NCBI GenBank assembly: GCA_937896905.1
Contig: CALBOE010000009.1
Span: forward strand, 62,001-126,000
Length of the DNA stretch: 64,000 nucleotides
Reading direction: 5' to 3'
From: an uncultured Clostridia bacterium
GTDB taxonomy: Bacteria; Bacillota; Clostridia; Christensenellales; UBA1242
In this document: positions 35,278 to 44,701 of the stretch, piece by piece
Layout of the letters: each line of letters begins with the position of its first letter
Position numbering within the stretch: position 1 is the first letter of the stretch
Made by a program: the position numbers and the translations under genes
Notes under the pieces: model-generated
Told to the model about the DNA's origin: nothing
The model's input: only the letters and a program-made list of their open reading frames with translations
Databases searched by the model: none

Positions 35278-37086
35278 TTATTTCTGCTTAAAATGATTAA
35301 ATATGTTTTTGGCGGTTGTTTTACTAACACCTTTTATTTGTTCCAATTCGCTTAATGTTGCGTTTTTTATGTTGTCTATTGTTCTAAACTTGCTTAGCAG
35401 TGCCCTTCTTATTGCTGGACCAACCCCCGAAATGCTTTCTAATCCGCCCTTAAACGCACCTTTTGCACGCAAACTGCGGTTAAATGTTATTGCAAACCTA
35501 TGCGCTTCGTCCCTGGCTAGCTGAACAAGGCGTAATGAATATGAGCCTTTTTGAAGAATGTATGGTTTGCTTTGGCTGGGCTTAAAAACCTCTTCTTCCC
35601 TTTTTGCCAAACTTATAAGGTCGTTTGAATAGTTATATTTACTTAAAACTTCCACTGCTGAAGATAGTTGCCCTTTGCCACCGTCTATAATGATAAGGTC
35701 TGGAATTTGAGAAAATGAGATGTCGTTGCTTGTTAGTTTTTCCATTCTTCTAGTTAAAACTTCTCGCATTGACGAAAAGTCGTCTATAAATTGCACGGTT
35801 TCAATTTTAAATTTGCGGTACATTTTTGGGTGTTTTTCACCGTTTGTTACAACCACCATACTTGCAACCGTGTGCGTGCCAAAGGTGTGAGAAATATCAT
35901 AACATTCAATCCTTTTTGGCATTCTTGTTAAGTTCAAATCTTTTTGAAGTTGTTTCATTGCGCCCAAACTTGCGTTAAGTTGTTTGGTGGTTTTCTCTAA
36001 ATTCTTTTCTATGTGGATTTGAGCATTTTTGTTTGCCATTTCTAACAACTTAAATTTAACACTTTCTATAACAGGTTTTACAACCGCCACCTTTTTACCC
36101 ACCTTACTTTGAAGGAATGTTTCAATTTCATGTGTGTTTATGTTTGGCATAATAATTTCGTCCGCATTAAACGGCTGGGCTGAATAGTATTGCATAATAA
36201 ACTGCGTGTATGCTTCGCTTTCATCCAAAAAATTTAAAATGTCGAACGTTTGAACGCCTTGCAATTTTCCGCCCCTTATGTTTAAAACACACATTGCAGA
36301 AAACTCCCCACTTGTGGCAAGGCTAAACACGTCGTAATCCACTAAACTACCAAGACTGGTTATAACTTTAGACTTTAATTTTTCTAACATTTTTAAACGA
36401 TTTCTAATTTGAAGAGCTGTTTCGTAGTTTTCTGCATTAGATGCGGCCAACATTTTTTCTTGCAAAAGTTGTTCCACCTGCTTTGTTTCACCTTTTAAGA
36501 ACCTTATAGCAGAATTAACCACTTGCATATAATCTTGCTTAGAAATCTCTTTGTTACAAGGTGCTGCGCACATGTGCATTTCTTTAAATAAACACGGTTT
36601 TGTTGCTTTTTTGTTTTCGGTTATTTGAAGTTTACATTTACGTAGCGGAAATGCGTAATCTAAAATTGAAAGCACATCTTTTGCGCTAACCCCAGCCATG
36701 TAGGGCCCAAAATATTTATCGGTTTTATTCAACCTTCTGCTAATTGCAAACTTTGGAAAGTCCTCTTTTAAATTTACTTTAATGTAGGCGTAGGTTTTGC
36801 CATCTTTAAGCAGAATGTTATAGTATGGTTTATATTTTTTTATAAGGTTGTTTTCAAGTGCTAACGCTTCCACTTCGTTGTTTACCACAAAAAAATCGAA
36901 ATCTACCACATTAGCAACCATATTCCTAACTTTGTGGTGTTCCTGCGAACGCAAAAAGTATTGGCTCACACGCTTTTTTAGGTTCTTTGCCTTGCCAATG
37001 TATATAACGTTCTCGTCCTTATCCTTCATAATGTAAACGCCTGCGTCGTTGGGCAAACGTTTAACTTTGTCTAAAACAATATCCAT
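35278..37086 (-). CDS. uvrC: Excinuclease ABC subunit C
   Basis: A 602-residue UvrC that makes both incisions in nucleotide excision repair. The N-terminal GIY-YIG nuclease has GVYIMKDKDENVIYIGKAKN. A zinc-type cysteine set (CKLQI, CLFKEMHMCAAPC) and a UVR motif for UvrB binding (ENYETALQIRNRLK) follow. The RNase H-like nuclease has CYDISHTFG and IIDGGKGQL, and tandem helix-hairpin-helix motifs are at the end (LESISGVGPAIRRALL, LEQIKGVSKTTAKNI). The ATG is seven bases from the -10, with no ribosome-binding site, so translation is probably leaderless. Confidence 0.97.
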   Translation of the reverse strand: MDIVLDKVKRLPNDAGVYIMKDKDENVIYIGKAKNLKKRVSQYFLRSQEHHKVRNMVANVVDFDFFVVNNEVEALALENNLIKKYKPYYNILLKDGKTYAYIKVNLKEDFPKFAISRRLNKTDKYFGPYMAGVSAKDVLSILDYAFPLRKCKLQITENKKATKPCLFKEMHMCAAPCNKEISKQDYMQVVNSAIRFLKGETKQVEQLLQEKMLAASNAENYETALQIRNRLKMLEKLKSKVITSLGSLVDYDVFSLATSGEFSAMCVLNIRGGKLQGVQTFDILNFLDESEAYTQFIMQYYSAQPFNADEIIMPNINTHEIETFLQSKVGKKVAVVKPVIESVKFKLLEMANKNAQIHIEKNLEKTTKQLNASLGAMKQLQKDLNLTRMPKRIECYDISHTFGTHTVASMVVVTNGEKHPKMYRKFKIETVQFIDDFSSMREVLTRRMEKLTSNDISFSQIPDLIIIDGGKGQLSSAVEVLSKYNYSNDLISLAKREEEVFKPSQSKPYILQKGSYSLRLVQLARDEAHRFAITFNRSLRAKGAFKGGLESISGVGPAIRRALLSKFRTIDNIKNATLSELEQIKGVSKTTAKNIFNHFKQK

Positions 37087-37093
37087 ATTTATT

Positions 37094-37122
37094 ATTATAA
37101 CACAAAAAAGCTAATAGTTAAA
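37094..37122 (-). promoter_or_regulatory. Promoter of uvrC, leaderless arrangement
   Basis: TTTAAC and TATAAT are separated by 17 bases, with TGTGT before the -10. The start codon lies seven bases after the -10. Confidence 0.7.
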
Positions 37123-37195
37123 TTGTTTTTTTGAATTTTTTTGCTTTTAACAATAAATGTTTAAACTGAATATATTGTGAAAGGATATTGTTTTA

Positions 37196-38110
37196 ATGAA
37201 AAATTTTAAAGATTGCGTACACTTTAAAAATACCAGTTTGAAAGATTATTGCACGTTTAAAATTGGTGGCTATGCCAAACACTTATTTGTGGTTTATTCA
37301 TCTAACGCGCTTATTGAAGTTTGCAGGTTTTTGCAACAAAAAAATATCAACTTTAAGGTTATTGGCTTAGGTGCCAACCTGCTGTTTTCAGATAGGGGCT
37401 ATGATGGTGCAATTATTGTTAACCAATCCGCCAGCATAATGTTTAGAAAAAACACCGTTTATGTTGGCAGCGGCACAAATTTTGGCGAGTTAATTTTTTG
37501 TTGCAGAAAAAAAGGATTAAGTGGAATTGAATGCCTTGCTGGAATCCCCTCTACGGTTGGCGGAGCTTTAGTTAACAATTTGGGGGCTTTTAACACCACT
37601 TTTGAAAACTGCGTTGAATGGATTGAAGGATTTTATTTAAGCAATTTGAATAAAAAAATTCGCCTACATAAAAACGATTGTTGCTTTGGTTATAGAACCA
37701 GCATATTTAAACAAGGCAATTTTATAATAACCAAGGCAAAATTAAGGTTAAATTACGATAATCCCTTAAATATTTCACTAAAAATTAGGCAGTGTTTAAC
37801 TGCAAAACACCAAAGCCAGCCTGTTAACTTGCCTAGCGCAGGAAGCATTTTTAAGCGATGTGAAATTATTCCCGCTAAGGTGATTGACGAACTTGGGCTT
37901 AAAGGGCTAACTGTTGGCGGAGCACAAATTTCTACCAAACACGCCGGCTTTATTGTTAACACAAATAATGCCTCAGCAAGCAACGTTCGCTCCTTAATTT
38001 CAACTATCAAAGCCAAAGTTAAAGCCGCCACCAACGTTAACTTACCATTGGAATTGGAAATTTTGCCATATAAAAACAAAATTCTAAAACCTAAAATAAT
38101 TGATTTATAA
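37196..38110 (+). CDS. murB: UDP-N-acetylmuramate dehydrogenase
   Basis: A 304-residue FAD enzyme that reduces UDP-GlcNAc-enolpyruvate to UDP-MurNAc. FAD-binding motifs are TFKIGGYAKHLFVV and GLGANLLFSDRGYDG. GIPSTVGGALVNNLGAF, FGYRTSIF and PSAGSIFKR include the catalytic serine, and KHAGFIVN and LPLELEIL close the active site. The length and motifs fit the type II (Gram-positive) group. AAAGGA lies about 13 bases before the ATG. The gene is divergent from uvrC, and the next promoter (PHP-whiA-dnaE) starts at its stop codon. Confidence 0.95.
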   Translation: MKNFKDCVHFKNTSLKDYCTFKIGGYAKHLFVVYSSNALIEVCRFLQQKNINFKVIGLGANLLFSDRGYDGAIIVNQSASIMFRKNTVYVGSGTNFGELIFCCRKKGLSGIECLAGIPSTVGGALVNNLGAFNTTFENCVEWIEGFYLSNLNKKIRLHKNDCCFGYRTSIFKQGNFIITKAKLRLNYDNPLNISLKIRQCLTAKHQSQPVNLPSAGSIFKRCEIIPAKVIDELGLKGLTVGGAQISTKHAGFIVNTNNASASNVRSLISTIKAKVKAATNVNLPLELEILPYKNKILKPKIIDL

Positions 38111-38128
38111 ATTTAATCGTGTTATAAT
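38100..38128 (+). promoter_or_regulatory. Promoter of the PHP-whiA-dnaE operon
   Basis: TTGATT and TATAAT are separated by 17 bases, with CGTGT before the -10. The -35 overlaps the last codons of murB. Confidence 0.75.
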
Positions 38129-38146
38129 AGGCGCATAGGAGAAATT

Positions 38147-38923
38147 ATGGCACTTATTGCAGATTATCACACTCACACAAAATATTCACGCAACGGTCAT
38201 GGAAAAAGCACGGTTGAAGAAAATGTTAGGGTTGCCTACACAAAAGGCTTAAGGCAAATTGCCATAACCGACCATGGTTTTAACCAAAAAACCTTTGGAG
38301 TTAGGCGAATTGACATTCCTGCCCTTAAACAGGACATTGAAAACGCAATGGAAATGTACCCTGTTGACGTTTTACTTGGCGTGGAAGCAAATATTATTTC
38401 AAGCAAAGGCGATATTGACATTATTGAAAGCGACTATGAAAATTTAGACGTTATTGGTTGTGGATTTCACCGATTAGTTAAATCTGTTAACAGCAGGGAA
38501 CAATCTAAATTCATTTTAAAAAACATTATGTGTGAAATTTTTCATCACACAAGCAAACGTCAAAAAGAAAAAAACACCAATGCCTATATCAATGCAATGC
38601 GTAAGTACGACATTGACTTTATAACCCACCTTAACCACGGTTGTAAGGTTGATGTTGAAAAAGTTGCACGTGTTGCCAAAGAAACCAACACTTTAATTGA
38701 ACTTAACGGCAAACGTTTAGGCTTAACTGACGAAGAAATTATGATATGCTACAACCAAGGTTGCAAGTTTATTATTAACAGCGATGCACACAGGGCTAAC
38801 CGTGTGGGAGAATGCCATTTAGGCTTGCAAGCAGCATTAAGATTAAGGTTGCCAGATAGTTGCATTGTTAACTATAACAACATTCCAACATTTAAAAAAG
38901 AAAAACGCAAGAAAAGGAGCTAG
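38147..38923 (+). CDS. PHP-domain phosphoesterase
   Basis: A 258-residue stand-alone PHP protein of the YcdX/histidinol-phosphatase-like type. Metal-binding motifs are DYHTHTKYSRNGHG near the start, ITDHGF, GVEANI, the CGFHR segment, and the closing NSDAHRANRVG. Such enzymes hydrolyse phosphate esters with a trinuclear metal centre. The substrate is unknown. No histidine biosynthesis gene is near, so histidinol phosphate is not suggested. It is the first gene of an operon with whiA (three-base gap) and dnaE; AGGAG lies seven bases before the ATG. The last residues are basic (KKEKRKKRS). Confidence 0.9.
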   Translation: MALIADYHTHTKYSRNGHGKSTVEENVRVAYTKGLRQIAITDHGFNQKTFGVRRIDIPALKQDIENAMEMYPVDVLLGVEANIISSKGDIDIIESDYENLDVIGCGFHRLVKSVNSREQSKFILKNIMCEIFHHTSKRQKEKNTNAYINAMRKYDIDFITHLNHGCKVDVEKVARVAKETNTLIELNGKRLGLTDEEIMICYNQGCKFIINSDAHRANRVGECHLGLQAALRLRLPDSCIVNYNNIPTFKKEKRKKRS

Positions 38924-38925
38924 AA

Positions 38926-39810
38926 ATGCAAAACTGCAAACAGCAAATACTTTCAACAATTCCAGATAACAACTGTTGCAGTAATGCCTTTTTTTGTGCC
39001 GTTTTAAAAACCTGCGCACAAATTGATATTAAAACATCATCTATTATAATAAACTGCCAAACAAATGTGATGGACAAGCTTATTAAAATCGTTCACAACT
39101 TCTACCCTCACCTTGAAATTAGTGTTTGGGAAAACTTTTTAATGCTTCAAGGCAACTTGTTTAATTTATTAATGGATTGTGGAATTGACGAGAATTTAAC
39201 TTTCAACTTTAAAATTTTTGATGCAGATTGCGACAAACTTGCGCTTATTAAAACCTTGTTTTTGGTTTCTGGCAATTTCTACTACACAGAAGATAATTCC
39301 AAAAATTCACACGGATATCGTTTAGAGTTTATTGTTAAGCCAGACCTTAAAGAAATAACTCACTCACTTTTGCAAGAATTCGGCTTTAAATTAAGAAATA
39401 TTGCAAGATACGGCAGCCAAGTGTTCTACACCACCAACAGCAACACAATTTGCGACCTGTTAACAAAAATGGGCGCAGTTTACACCACCTTAGAAATTCA
39501 AAACAACCTTGCAATACGTGAAATTAGAAATGCGGCCAACCGTCAAAACAACTGCTTTGAAAGCAACTTAGATAAAACTTTAAGTGCAAGCGCCATTCAA
39601 GTTAATGCAATTAAATTTTTAATGGAAAAGAACTATTTCGATAATTTGCCGGATAATCTAAAAGATGTTGCTCTTGCAAGAATTGCTAATCCAGACATTT
39701 CACTTAGTGAACTTCAAACAATTTTGGGCGAAAAAATTAGCCGAGCCGGAATTAAATATCGTTTAGATAAAATTATTGAAACATATAATTCTTTAAAAGG
39801 AGAAAACTAA
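38926..39810 (+). CDS. whiA: WhiA-type DNA-binding protein
   Basis: A 294-residue WhiA, a homing-endonuclease-fold protein with a C-terminal helix-turn-helix. It is needed for cell division and nucleoid organisation in Firmicutes and for sporulation control in actinomycetes. Family markers are LFLVSGNFYYTEDN (LAGLIDADG-like part), LEFIV, YTTNSNTICDLLTKMGA, RNAANRQNNCFESNLDKT and the C-terminal HTH VALARIANPDISLSELQTI, quoted in part. In Bacillus whiA lies with yvcJ and yvcK; here it is between a PHP gene and dnaE. It shares its stop codon overlap (TAATG) with dnaE. Confidence 0.92.
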   Translation: MQNCKQQILSTIPDNNCCSNAFFCAVLKTCAQIDIKTSSIIINCQTNVMDKLIKIVHNFYPHLEISVWENFLMLQGNLFNLLMDCGIDENLTFNFKIFDADCDKLALIKTLFLVSGNFYYTEDNSKNSHGYRLEFIVKPDLKEITHSLLQEFGFKLRNIARYGSQVFYTTNSNTICDLLTKMGAVYTTLEIQNNLAIREIRNAANRQNNCFESNLDKTLSASAIQVNAIKFLMEKNYFDNLPDNLKDVALARIANPDISLSELQTILGEKISRAGIKYRLDKIIETYNSLKGEN

Positions 39811-42800
39811 TGAAGCCGTTTGTTCATTTGCATGTTCACACTGAATATTCTTTGCTAGATGGTGCTGCACGCATTAAAAAACTTGTTAAGCTTGCCAAAG
39901 AAAATGGTATGCCCGCCGTTGCAATGACCGACCACGGCAACATGTATGGTGCAACTCACTTTTTCGACGCCTGCCAAAAAGAAGGAATAAAACCAATTTT
40001 TGGAACAGAGTTTTATGTTGCGGACGATTTAGAAGTTAAAAGTGGCAAACAAAAACTTGCCCACCTTATAATTTTGGTTAAAAACGAGCAAGGATATAAG
40101 AACATTTGTAAACTTAACTCTATTGCCTTTGTTAACGGCTTTTACTATAAGCCAAGAATAGATTATAAAACCTTAGAAAAATATCACGAAGGTTTAATTT
40201 GTCTTTCTGCCTGTCTTGCTGGCGACATTCCTCGTTTAATTATGCAAGAGCAATACGAGAAAGCGGAAGAGTTAATTTTGTGGTTTAAAAACCTGTTTAA
40301 GGACGATTTTTATCTTGAAATTCAACACAATGGAATTCCAGAGCAAGAAATTGTTAATGCAAAATTAAGGGAATATTCTAAAAAGTTTGACGTTAAACTT
40401 GTTGCAACTAACGACGTGCATTATCTTTATAAAGAAGATGCCGAAATGCAGGACGTTTTGATGTGCGTTTCTATGCAAAAGTTTGTAGACGACCCAGATA
40501 GGTTAAAATTCCCTACCGATGAATTGTATTTCAAAAATTACGACCAAATGCTTGCTGGGCTGCCTAACGACGAAGCCGCGCTAGACACAACGGTTGAAAT
40601 TGCAGAAAAATGCAACTACGGTTTCGATTATGGGCATTATTTATTCCCTCATTTTGAACCAGATGGCGGATATAACGATCAAGTTGGTAACACGCCAAAA
40701 GAATATTTATTGAACCTTGTGGATAAAGGCATTAAACAAAAATACGGTGAATATACCGAAGAAATTAACGAACGTATTAAAACTGAAATAGACATTATTG
40801 AAAAACAAGGCTTTATTGAATATTTCCTTATTGTTTGGGACTATATTAACGCGGCAAGAAATATGGGAATTTCTGTTGGGCCTGGCCGTGGTTCTGGTGC
40901 AGGTTCTCTAATTGCCTACTCCATGGGAATTACTAATATTGACCCTCTTAAATTTGAACTGTTCTTCGAGCGTTTCCTTAACCTAGAACGTGTTTCGGCA
41001 CCCGACTTTGACGTGGACTTTGAAGACGTAAGACGTGACGAAGTTATTGACTATGTTTGCCGTAAATATGGTGACGACAGAGTTGTTCACATAATAACCT
41101 TTGGAACAATGGCTGCAAAAAATGCCATTAAGGACGTGGGCAGAGTTTTGCGTGTGCCATATTCTGTTACCGATAAAATTACAAAAATTATTCCAAAATA
41201 TAAATCTCCAATTTTGCCAAAGGTTTTTGGTTTCCACGTACCTAAGGAAGGCGACAAAGATTTTGGTACAGTTTATGCAGTGCCAGAATTGGTGGAAATG
41301 TATAACACCGACCCACAAGTTAAACAAGTGGTTGATATTGCAATGAAGGTTGAAGATTTCCCTCGCCAATGCTCTACCCACCCTTGTGGCGTTATTATTG
41401 GCGCAGACGTTTTGGATAAGCACGTGCCTCTAAGCCGAAATGGCGACGACATAACCACACAATACGAAGGTGTGGACATGGAACACTTGGGCCACCTAAA
41501 AATGGACTTTTTAGGGCTTAGAAACTTAACCGATATTAAAGGAACCATTAACCTTGTTAAGCAAAATCATGGTGTGGAAATTGATTTTGAAAAGTCTAAA
41601 TACGACGACCCTAACGTTTATAAACTTATTTCCACTGGCAACACAGAAGGAATGTTCCAAATTGAATCTGCCGGATTTAAAAAGTTCTTGAAAGAACTTC
41701 AACCAACCTGTATAGAAGACATTGTTGCGGCAGTTTCACTTTACCGCCCTGGCCCAATGGATAGCATTCCAAAATATGTGCACAACAAGCACCACCCAGA
41801 AGACACAACCTACGACCACCCTATTTTAAAACCTATTTTGGAAGTTACCTATGGTTGCATAGTGTACCAGGAACAAGTTATGAAAGTGTGCCAAAACATG
41901 GCCGGTTTCACACTTGGGCAAGCAGATAGCATTAGGCGCGCAATGGGCAAAAAGAAACTTGCAGAAATGTTAAGTTGGAAAGAAGCTTTCTTGCATGGCA
42001 GAGAAGCTTTCACTGACGACCATGGCAAATTTAACCCTGCCATTAAAGGTGCAATTAACAATGGTGTTAGCGAAGAAGTTGCAAACAAAATTTGGAACGA
42101 AATGGAAGCGTTTGCTTCGTATGCATTTAACAAATCTCACGCGGCAGCCTACTCTTTAATTACCTATCAAACCGCTTATTTGAAAACGTATTATATTAGC
42201 GAATTTTTAACAACAATTTTAAATAACCGCATAACGAATATTGATAAAATTAAGTTCTACATTGCCTACGCAAAGCAAGAAAAAATCCCTGTTTTGCCAC
42301 CAGATATTAACCTTAGCGAAACTTATTTTAGCACAAAAGGGCACGAAATTCGCTTTGGTTTGGCTGCGCTTAAAAATGTTGGCGTTGGCGTTATTAAAGA
42401 ACTTTTAGAAGAACGCAAACAAAACGGCGATTTTAAAAGTTTGGAAGATTTTATTAATCGCGCAAACTCTCAGGCGCTTAACAAACGTTGTATAGAATCT
42501 TTAATTAAAGCGGGCGCTTTCGATTGCTTTGGCAAGCCACGCAGCCACTTAATGGCAGTTTATGGCATTATGGTGGACAGAGCTTTGGAACGCAAAAAGA
42601 AAAGTTTGGGCGGACAATTAGATTTGTTTGGCGACATTATTGAGGACACTGCCCTAATTGAAGAAAGCGAATATCCAAAAATAAGCGAATATGTTAACTC
42701 GGTTAAACTTCAATACGAAAGAGAAATTGCAGGAACCTACCTTTCTGGCCACCCTCTTGACGAGTTTATGGACGAAATGAAAAACTTTACGTTCGATTCT

Positions 42801-43418
42801 AGCATGATTCCAAGTGGCGGTGAGGACGAGGACGACAATTCTGCCAACATAAACACCTTTGAAGAGGAAACCGTTGAACTATATAACGGGCTTAAAAACG
42901 GTGACATTGTTACCTGCGGCGGTGTTATAGCCGACCTTAAAACAATTCAAACTAAATCTGGCGGCAGAATGGCATTTGCAACCATTGAAGATTTAACAGG
43001 AAGTTTTGAAGCAGTTTTCTTTAATAAGTCGTATGATAAATTTAAAGATATTTTGCAAAAAGACACTCTTGTGGCAATAAAAGGAAAATTCACTGTTAGG
43101 GACGAGCGAAAACCGTCTATTTCTGTGGATAATGTTGAACTTTTAACCAAATCTGAAGACGAAAACGAAACCAAACCAGAACTTGAAGTTGAAGTTGAAA
43201 AACCTAAACGTTTATGCTTAAAATACAACATTAACGACGGCATTTTACACGACGCTGTTAAGAAAATTCTTTCAACCTATGCTGGCCCAGATGCAGTTTT
43301 TGTTAAGGACGCTGCCACAAACCAAGCATACAAACTTGGTCAAACTGTTCAAATTAGGGAAAGTTTAGTTTATGAGCTTGAAACCATTTTAGAGCCGGAT
43401 TGCATTGTTATACAATAA
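39810..43418 (+). CDS. dnaE: DNA polymerase III alpha subunit
   Basis: A 1202-residue DnaE replicative polymerase. The N-terminal PHP domain has HLHVHTEYSLLDG and MTDHGNMYG. The palm has GRGSGAGSLIAY and the catalytic aspartates in APDFDVDFED. The thumb and fingers have RRAMGKKK and FNKSHAAAYS. The C-terminal OB domain is GGRMAFATIEDLTGSFEAVFF, quoted in part, before a short tail. Gram-positive bacteria usually also carry PolC for most synthesis. This is the DnaE type, and PolC is not visible in this window. It is the last gene of the operon and ends in a terminator. Confidence 0.97.
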   Translation: MKPFVHLHVHTEYSLLDGAARIKKLVKLAKENGMPAVAMTDHGNMYGATHFFDACQKEGIKPIFGTEFYVADDLEVKSGKQKLAHLIILVKNEQGYKNICKLNSIAFVNGFYYKPRIDYKTLEKYHEGLICLSACLAGDIPRLIMQEQYEKAEELILWFKNLFKDDFYLEIQHNGIPEQEIVNAKLREYSKKFDVKLVATNDVHYLYKEDAEMQDVLMCVSMQKFVDDPDRLKFPTDELYFKNYDQMLAGLPNDEAALDTTVEIAEKCNYGFDYGHYLFPHFEPDGGYNDQVGNTPKEYLLNLVDKGIKQKYGEYTEEINERIKTEIDIIEKQGFIEYFLIVWDYINAARNMGISVGPGRGSGAGSLIAYSMGITNIDPLKFELFFERFLNLERVSAPDFDVDFEDVRRDEVIDYVCRKYGDDRVVHIITFGTMAAKNAIKDVGRVLRVPYSVTDKITKIIPKYKSPILPKVFGFHVPKEGDKDFGTVYAVPELVEMYNTDPQVKQVVDIAMKVEDFPRQCSTHPCGVIIGADVLDKHVPLSRNGDDITTQYEGVDMEHLGHLKMDFLGLRNLTDIKGTINLVKQNHGVEIDFEKSKYDDPNVYKLISTGNTEGMFQIESAGFKKFLKELQPTCIEDIVAAVSLYRPGPMDSIPKYVHNKHHPEDTTYDHPILKPILEVTYGCIVYQEQVMKVCQNMAGFTLGQADSIRRAMGKKKLAEMLSWKEAFLHGREAFTDDHGKFNPAIKGAINNGVSEEVANKIWNEMEAFASYAFNKSHAAAYSLITYQTAYLKTYYISEFLTTILNNRITNIDKIKFYIAYAKQEKIPVLPPDINLSETYFSTKGHEIRFGLAALKNVGVGVIKELLEERKQNGDFKSLEDFINRANSQALNKRCIESLIKAGAFDCFGKPRSHLMAVYGIMVDRALERKKKSLGGQLDLFGDIIEDTALIEESEYPKISEYVNSVKLQYEREIAGTYLSGHPLDEFMDEMKNFTFDSSMIPSGGEDEDDNSANINTFEEETVELYNGLKNGDIVTCGGVIADLKTIQTKSGGRMAFATIEDLTGSFEAVFFNKSYDKFKDILQKDTLVAIKGKFTVRDERKPSISVDNVELLTKSEDENETKPELEVEVEKPKRLCLKYNINDGILHDAVKKILSTYAGPDAVFVKDAATNQAYKLGQTVQIRESLVYELETILEPDCIVIQ

Positions 43419-43424
43419 AAAACA

Positions 43425-43456
43425 ACACCTTAACTTAATTTTGTTAGGGTGTTTTT
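43425..43456 (+). terminator. Terminator of the dnaE operon
   Basis: A 10-bp stem (ACACCTTAAC with its complement, one G-T pair) and eight-base loop, followed by a T-run, begins seven bases after the dnaE stop codon. Confidence 0.75.
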
Positions 43457-43537
43457 GTTTTTCATTAATGTATTTGCCATTCCAAGAGAAATGATATGTT
43501 TTTGTTTAGTTAAATTCTATTTAATTTCCGTTTTCGC

Positions 43538-44137
43538 TTAATTTTGTTTAATGTTTAGGCACTTAGTTAATATATTAACAATGGTTTCTATTGGGTCTTT
43601 ACAGTTATTTTTAATCCATTCCATAATAACTCCGCCCATGCCACTTAAATAAAACTTTATTAAATAGCTTTGCTCGTGTTTAGGCACATTAAACCTATCT
43701 AGTATTGGCTCAAAAAGGTTTTTGTTAAGGTGTTTTACAATTTGCTCTTCCCTTAATACATTTGGTTGAGATTGCGCAACTTTATACACCGTTTTGTTCT
43801 CTTTAACAAACTCCAAATATGGCACCAAATATTTTGGCGACACCAAAACTAATTCTTCCAACGGGCAAGTTTTTAAAGTTTTTGTGGTTATTACTTCACT
43901 ATTAAATTTTGCCGATATTTTGCTTCCAACATATTCAATACACTCAGCAAGCAAATCGTCTATTGTTTCGTAATGCAAATAAAATGTTGAGCGATTAACC
44001 CCTGCCTTTTCGCAAATTTCTTTTACCGTTATAAACGGATAATCCTTCTTTTCTAGCAACAAAATTAAAGCTTCGTCCATAAGGCAAGCAGTGTTGTAAT
44101 ATTTACTTTCAGATTTATTTAATTTGTTGCCTTGCAT
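43538..44137 (-). CDS. TetR-family regulator
   Basis: A 199-residue TetR-like regulator. The N-terminal helix-turn-helix reads FITVKEICEKAGVNRSTFYLHYETIDDLL, here abbreviated to its recognisable core VNRSTFYLHY. The C-terminal ligand-binding half is hydrophobic and ends YLSGMGGVIMEWIKN, typical of the TetR_C group found in Firmicutes. It lies two bases downstream of the small membrane protein gene and is co-transcribed with it, so that gene is the likely target along with itself. GAGGAAT precedes the ATG. Confidence 0.9.
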   Translation of the reverse strand: MQGNKLNKSESKYYNTACLMDEALILLLEKKDYPFITVKEICEKAGVNRSTFYLHYETIDDLLAECIEYVGSKISAKFNSEVITTKTLKTCPLEELVLVSPKYLVPYLEFVKENKTVYKVAQSQPNVLREEQIVKHLNKNLFEPILDRFNVPKHEQSYLIKFYLSGMGGVIMEWIKNNCKDPIETIVNILTKCLNIKQN

Positions 44138-44139
44138 TT

Positions 44140-44496
44140 CTATTCCTCCTCAGCAATTTCTTTAGCCAAACGAATAATATCAGAACCATGTTTTGCCTTG
44201 CCTTTTGCTAGCATCTTTCTAAATATTGGGTAGTTCACTCCACAACCCACCATACCTGTGGTTCCAACCGCCACACCAATAATCATGGCAATGGTTGTTC
44301 CTCCACCAATGGCACCTAAACATAAACTCATTCCTGTTCCAAGAATAAGTGCAGAAATTGTGCCAAACACATAAGCAAATATTCTTGCTGGCCTTTTGGC
44401 CTTTTGGTCTAACTTCTTTAATGCCACAACCTTAGATGTTTGTTTTGGTGCATACTCGTTTGCAATTTGTTCTGCATAAATTTTGTCTGTATTCAT
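44140..44496 (-). CDS. Small two-segment membrane protein
   Basis: A 118-residue protein with a charged N-terminus (YAEQIANEYAPKQTSKVVALKKLD), two glycine-rich membrane segments (GTISALILGTGMSLCLG, IAMIIGVAVGTTGMVGCG) and a basic C-terminus. Similar proteins occur widely in Clostridia, sometimes labelled dihydropteridine reductase without support. I see no reductase motif. It is in an operon with the TetR regulator downstream, and a strong AAAGGAG precedes the start. Its function is unknown. The context suggests an inducible membrane response. Confidence 0.8.
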   Translation of the reverse strand: MNTDKIYAEQIANEYAPKQTSKVVALKKLDQKAKRPARIFAYVFGTISALILGTGMSLCLGAIGGGTTIAMIIGVAVGTTGMVGCGVNYPIFRKMLAKGKAKHGSDIIRLAKEIAEEE

Positions 44497-44526
44497 TTTT
44501 TATCTCCTTTTATTTTTAACAACTTA

Positions 44527-44579
44527 ATTATAGCATCTCAGTAGCGAAATGTGCGCAACACAAAACAACAAATGTGTTG
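44527..44579 (-). promoter_or_regulatory. Promoter and possible operator of the TetR operon
   Basis: A TATAAT at 44527-44532 has only CGCACA at the -35 place. Immediately upstream, CAACACA and TGTGTTG form a 7-bp inverted repeat with a 10-base spacer (44556-44579). This could be the site for the TetR protein. Confidence 0.35.
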
Positions 44580-44623
44580 AATTAAAAAGAGATTTTTATA
44601 TTATAGCACACTTTTTAAAAACA

Positions 44624-44656
44624 AAAAACACCTTATATTATTAATTAGGTGTTTTT
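44624..44656 (-). terminator. Terminator of thyX
   Basis: A 10-bp stem (AAAAACACCT with its complement) with a 13-base loop is followed by a T-rich run on the minus strand, 45 bases beyond the thyX stop codon. Confidence 0.65.
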
Positions 44657-44701
44657 CTAAGCTTTTTAATTGGCACTTTAAGTTTGTAAGTTTTATGCCG
44701 C

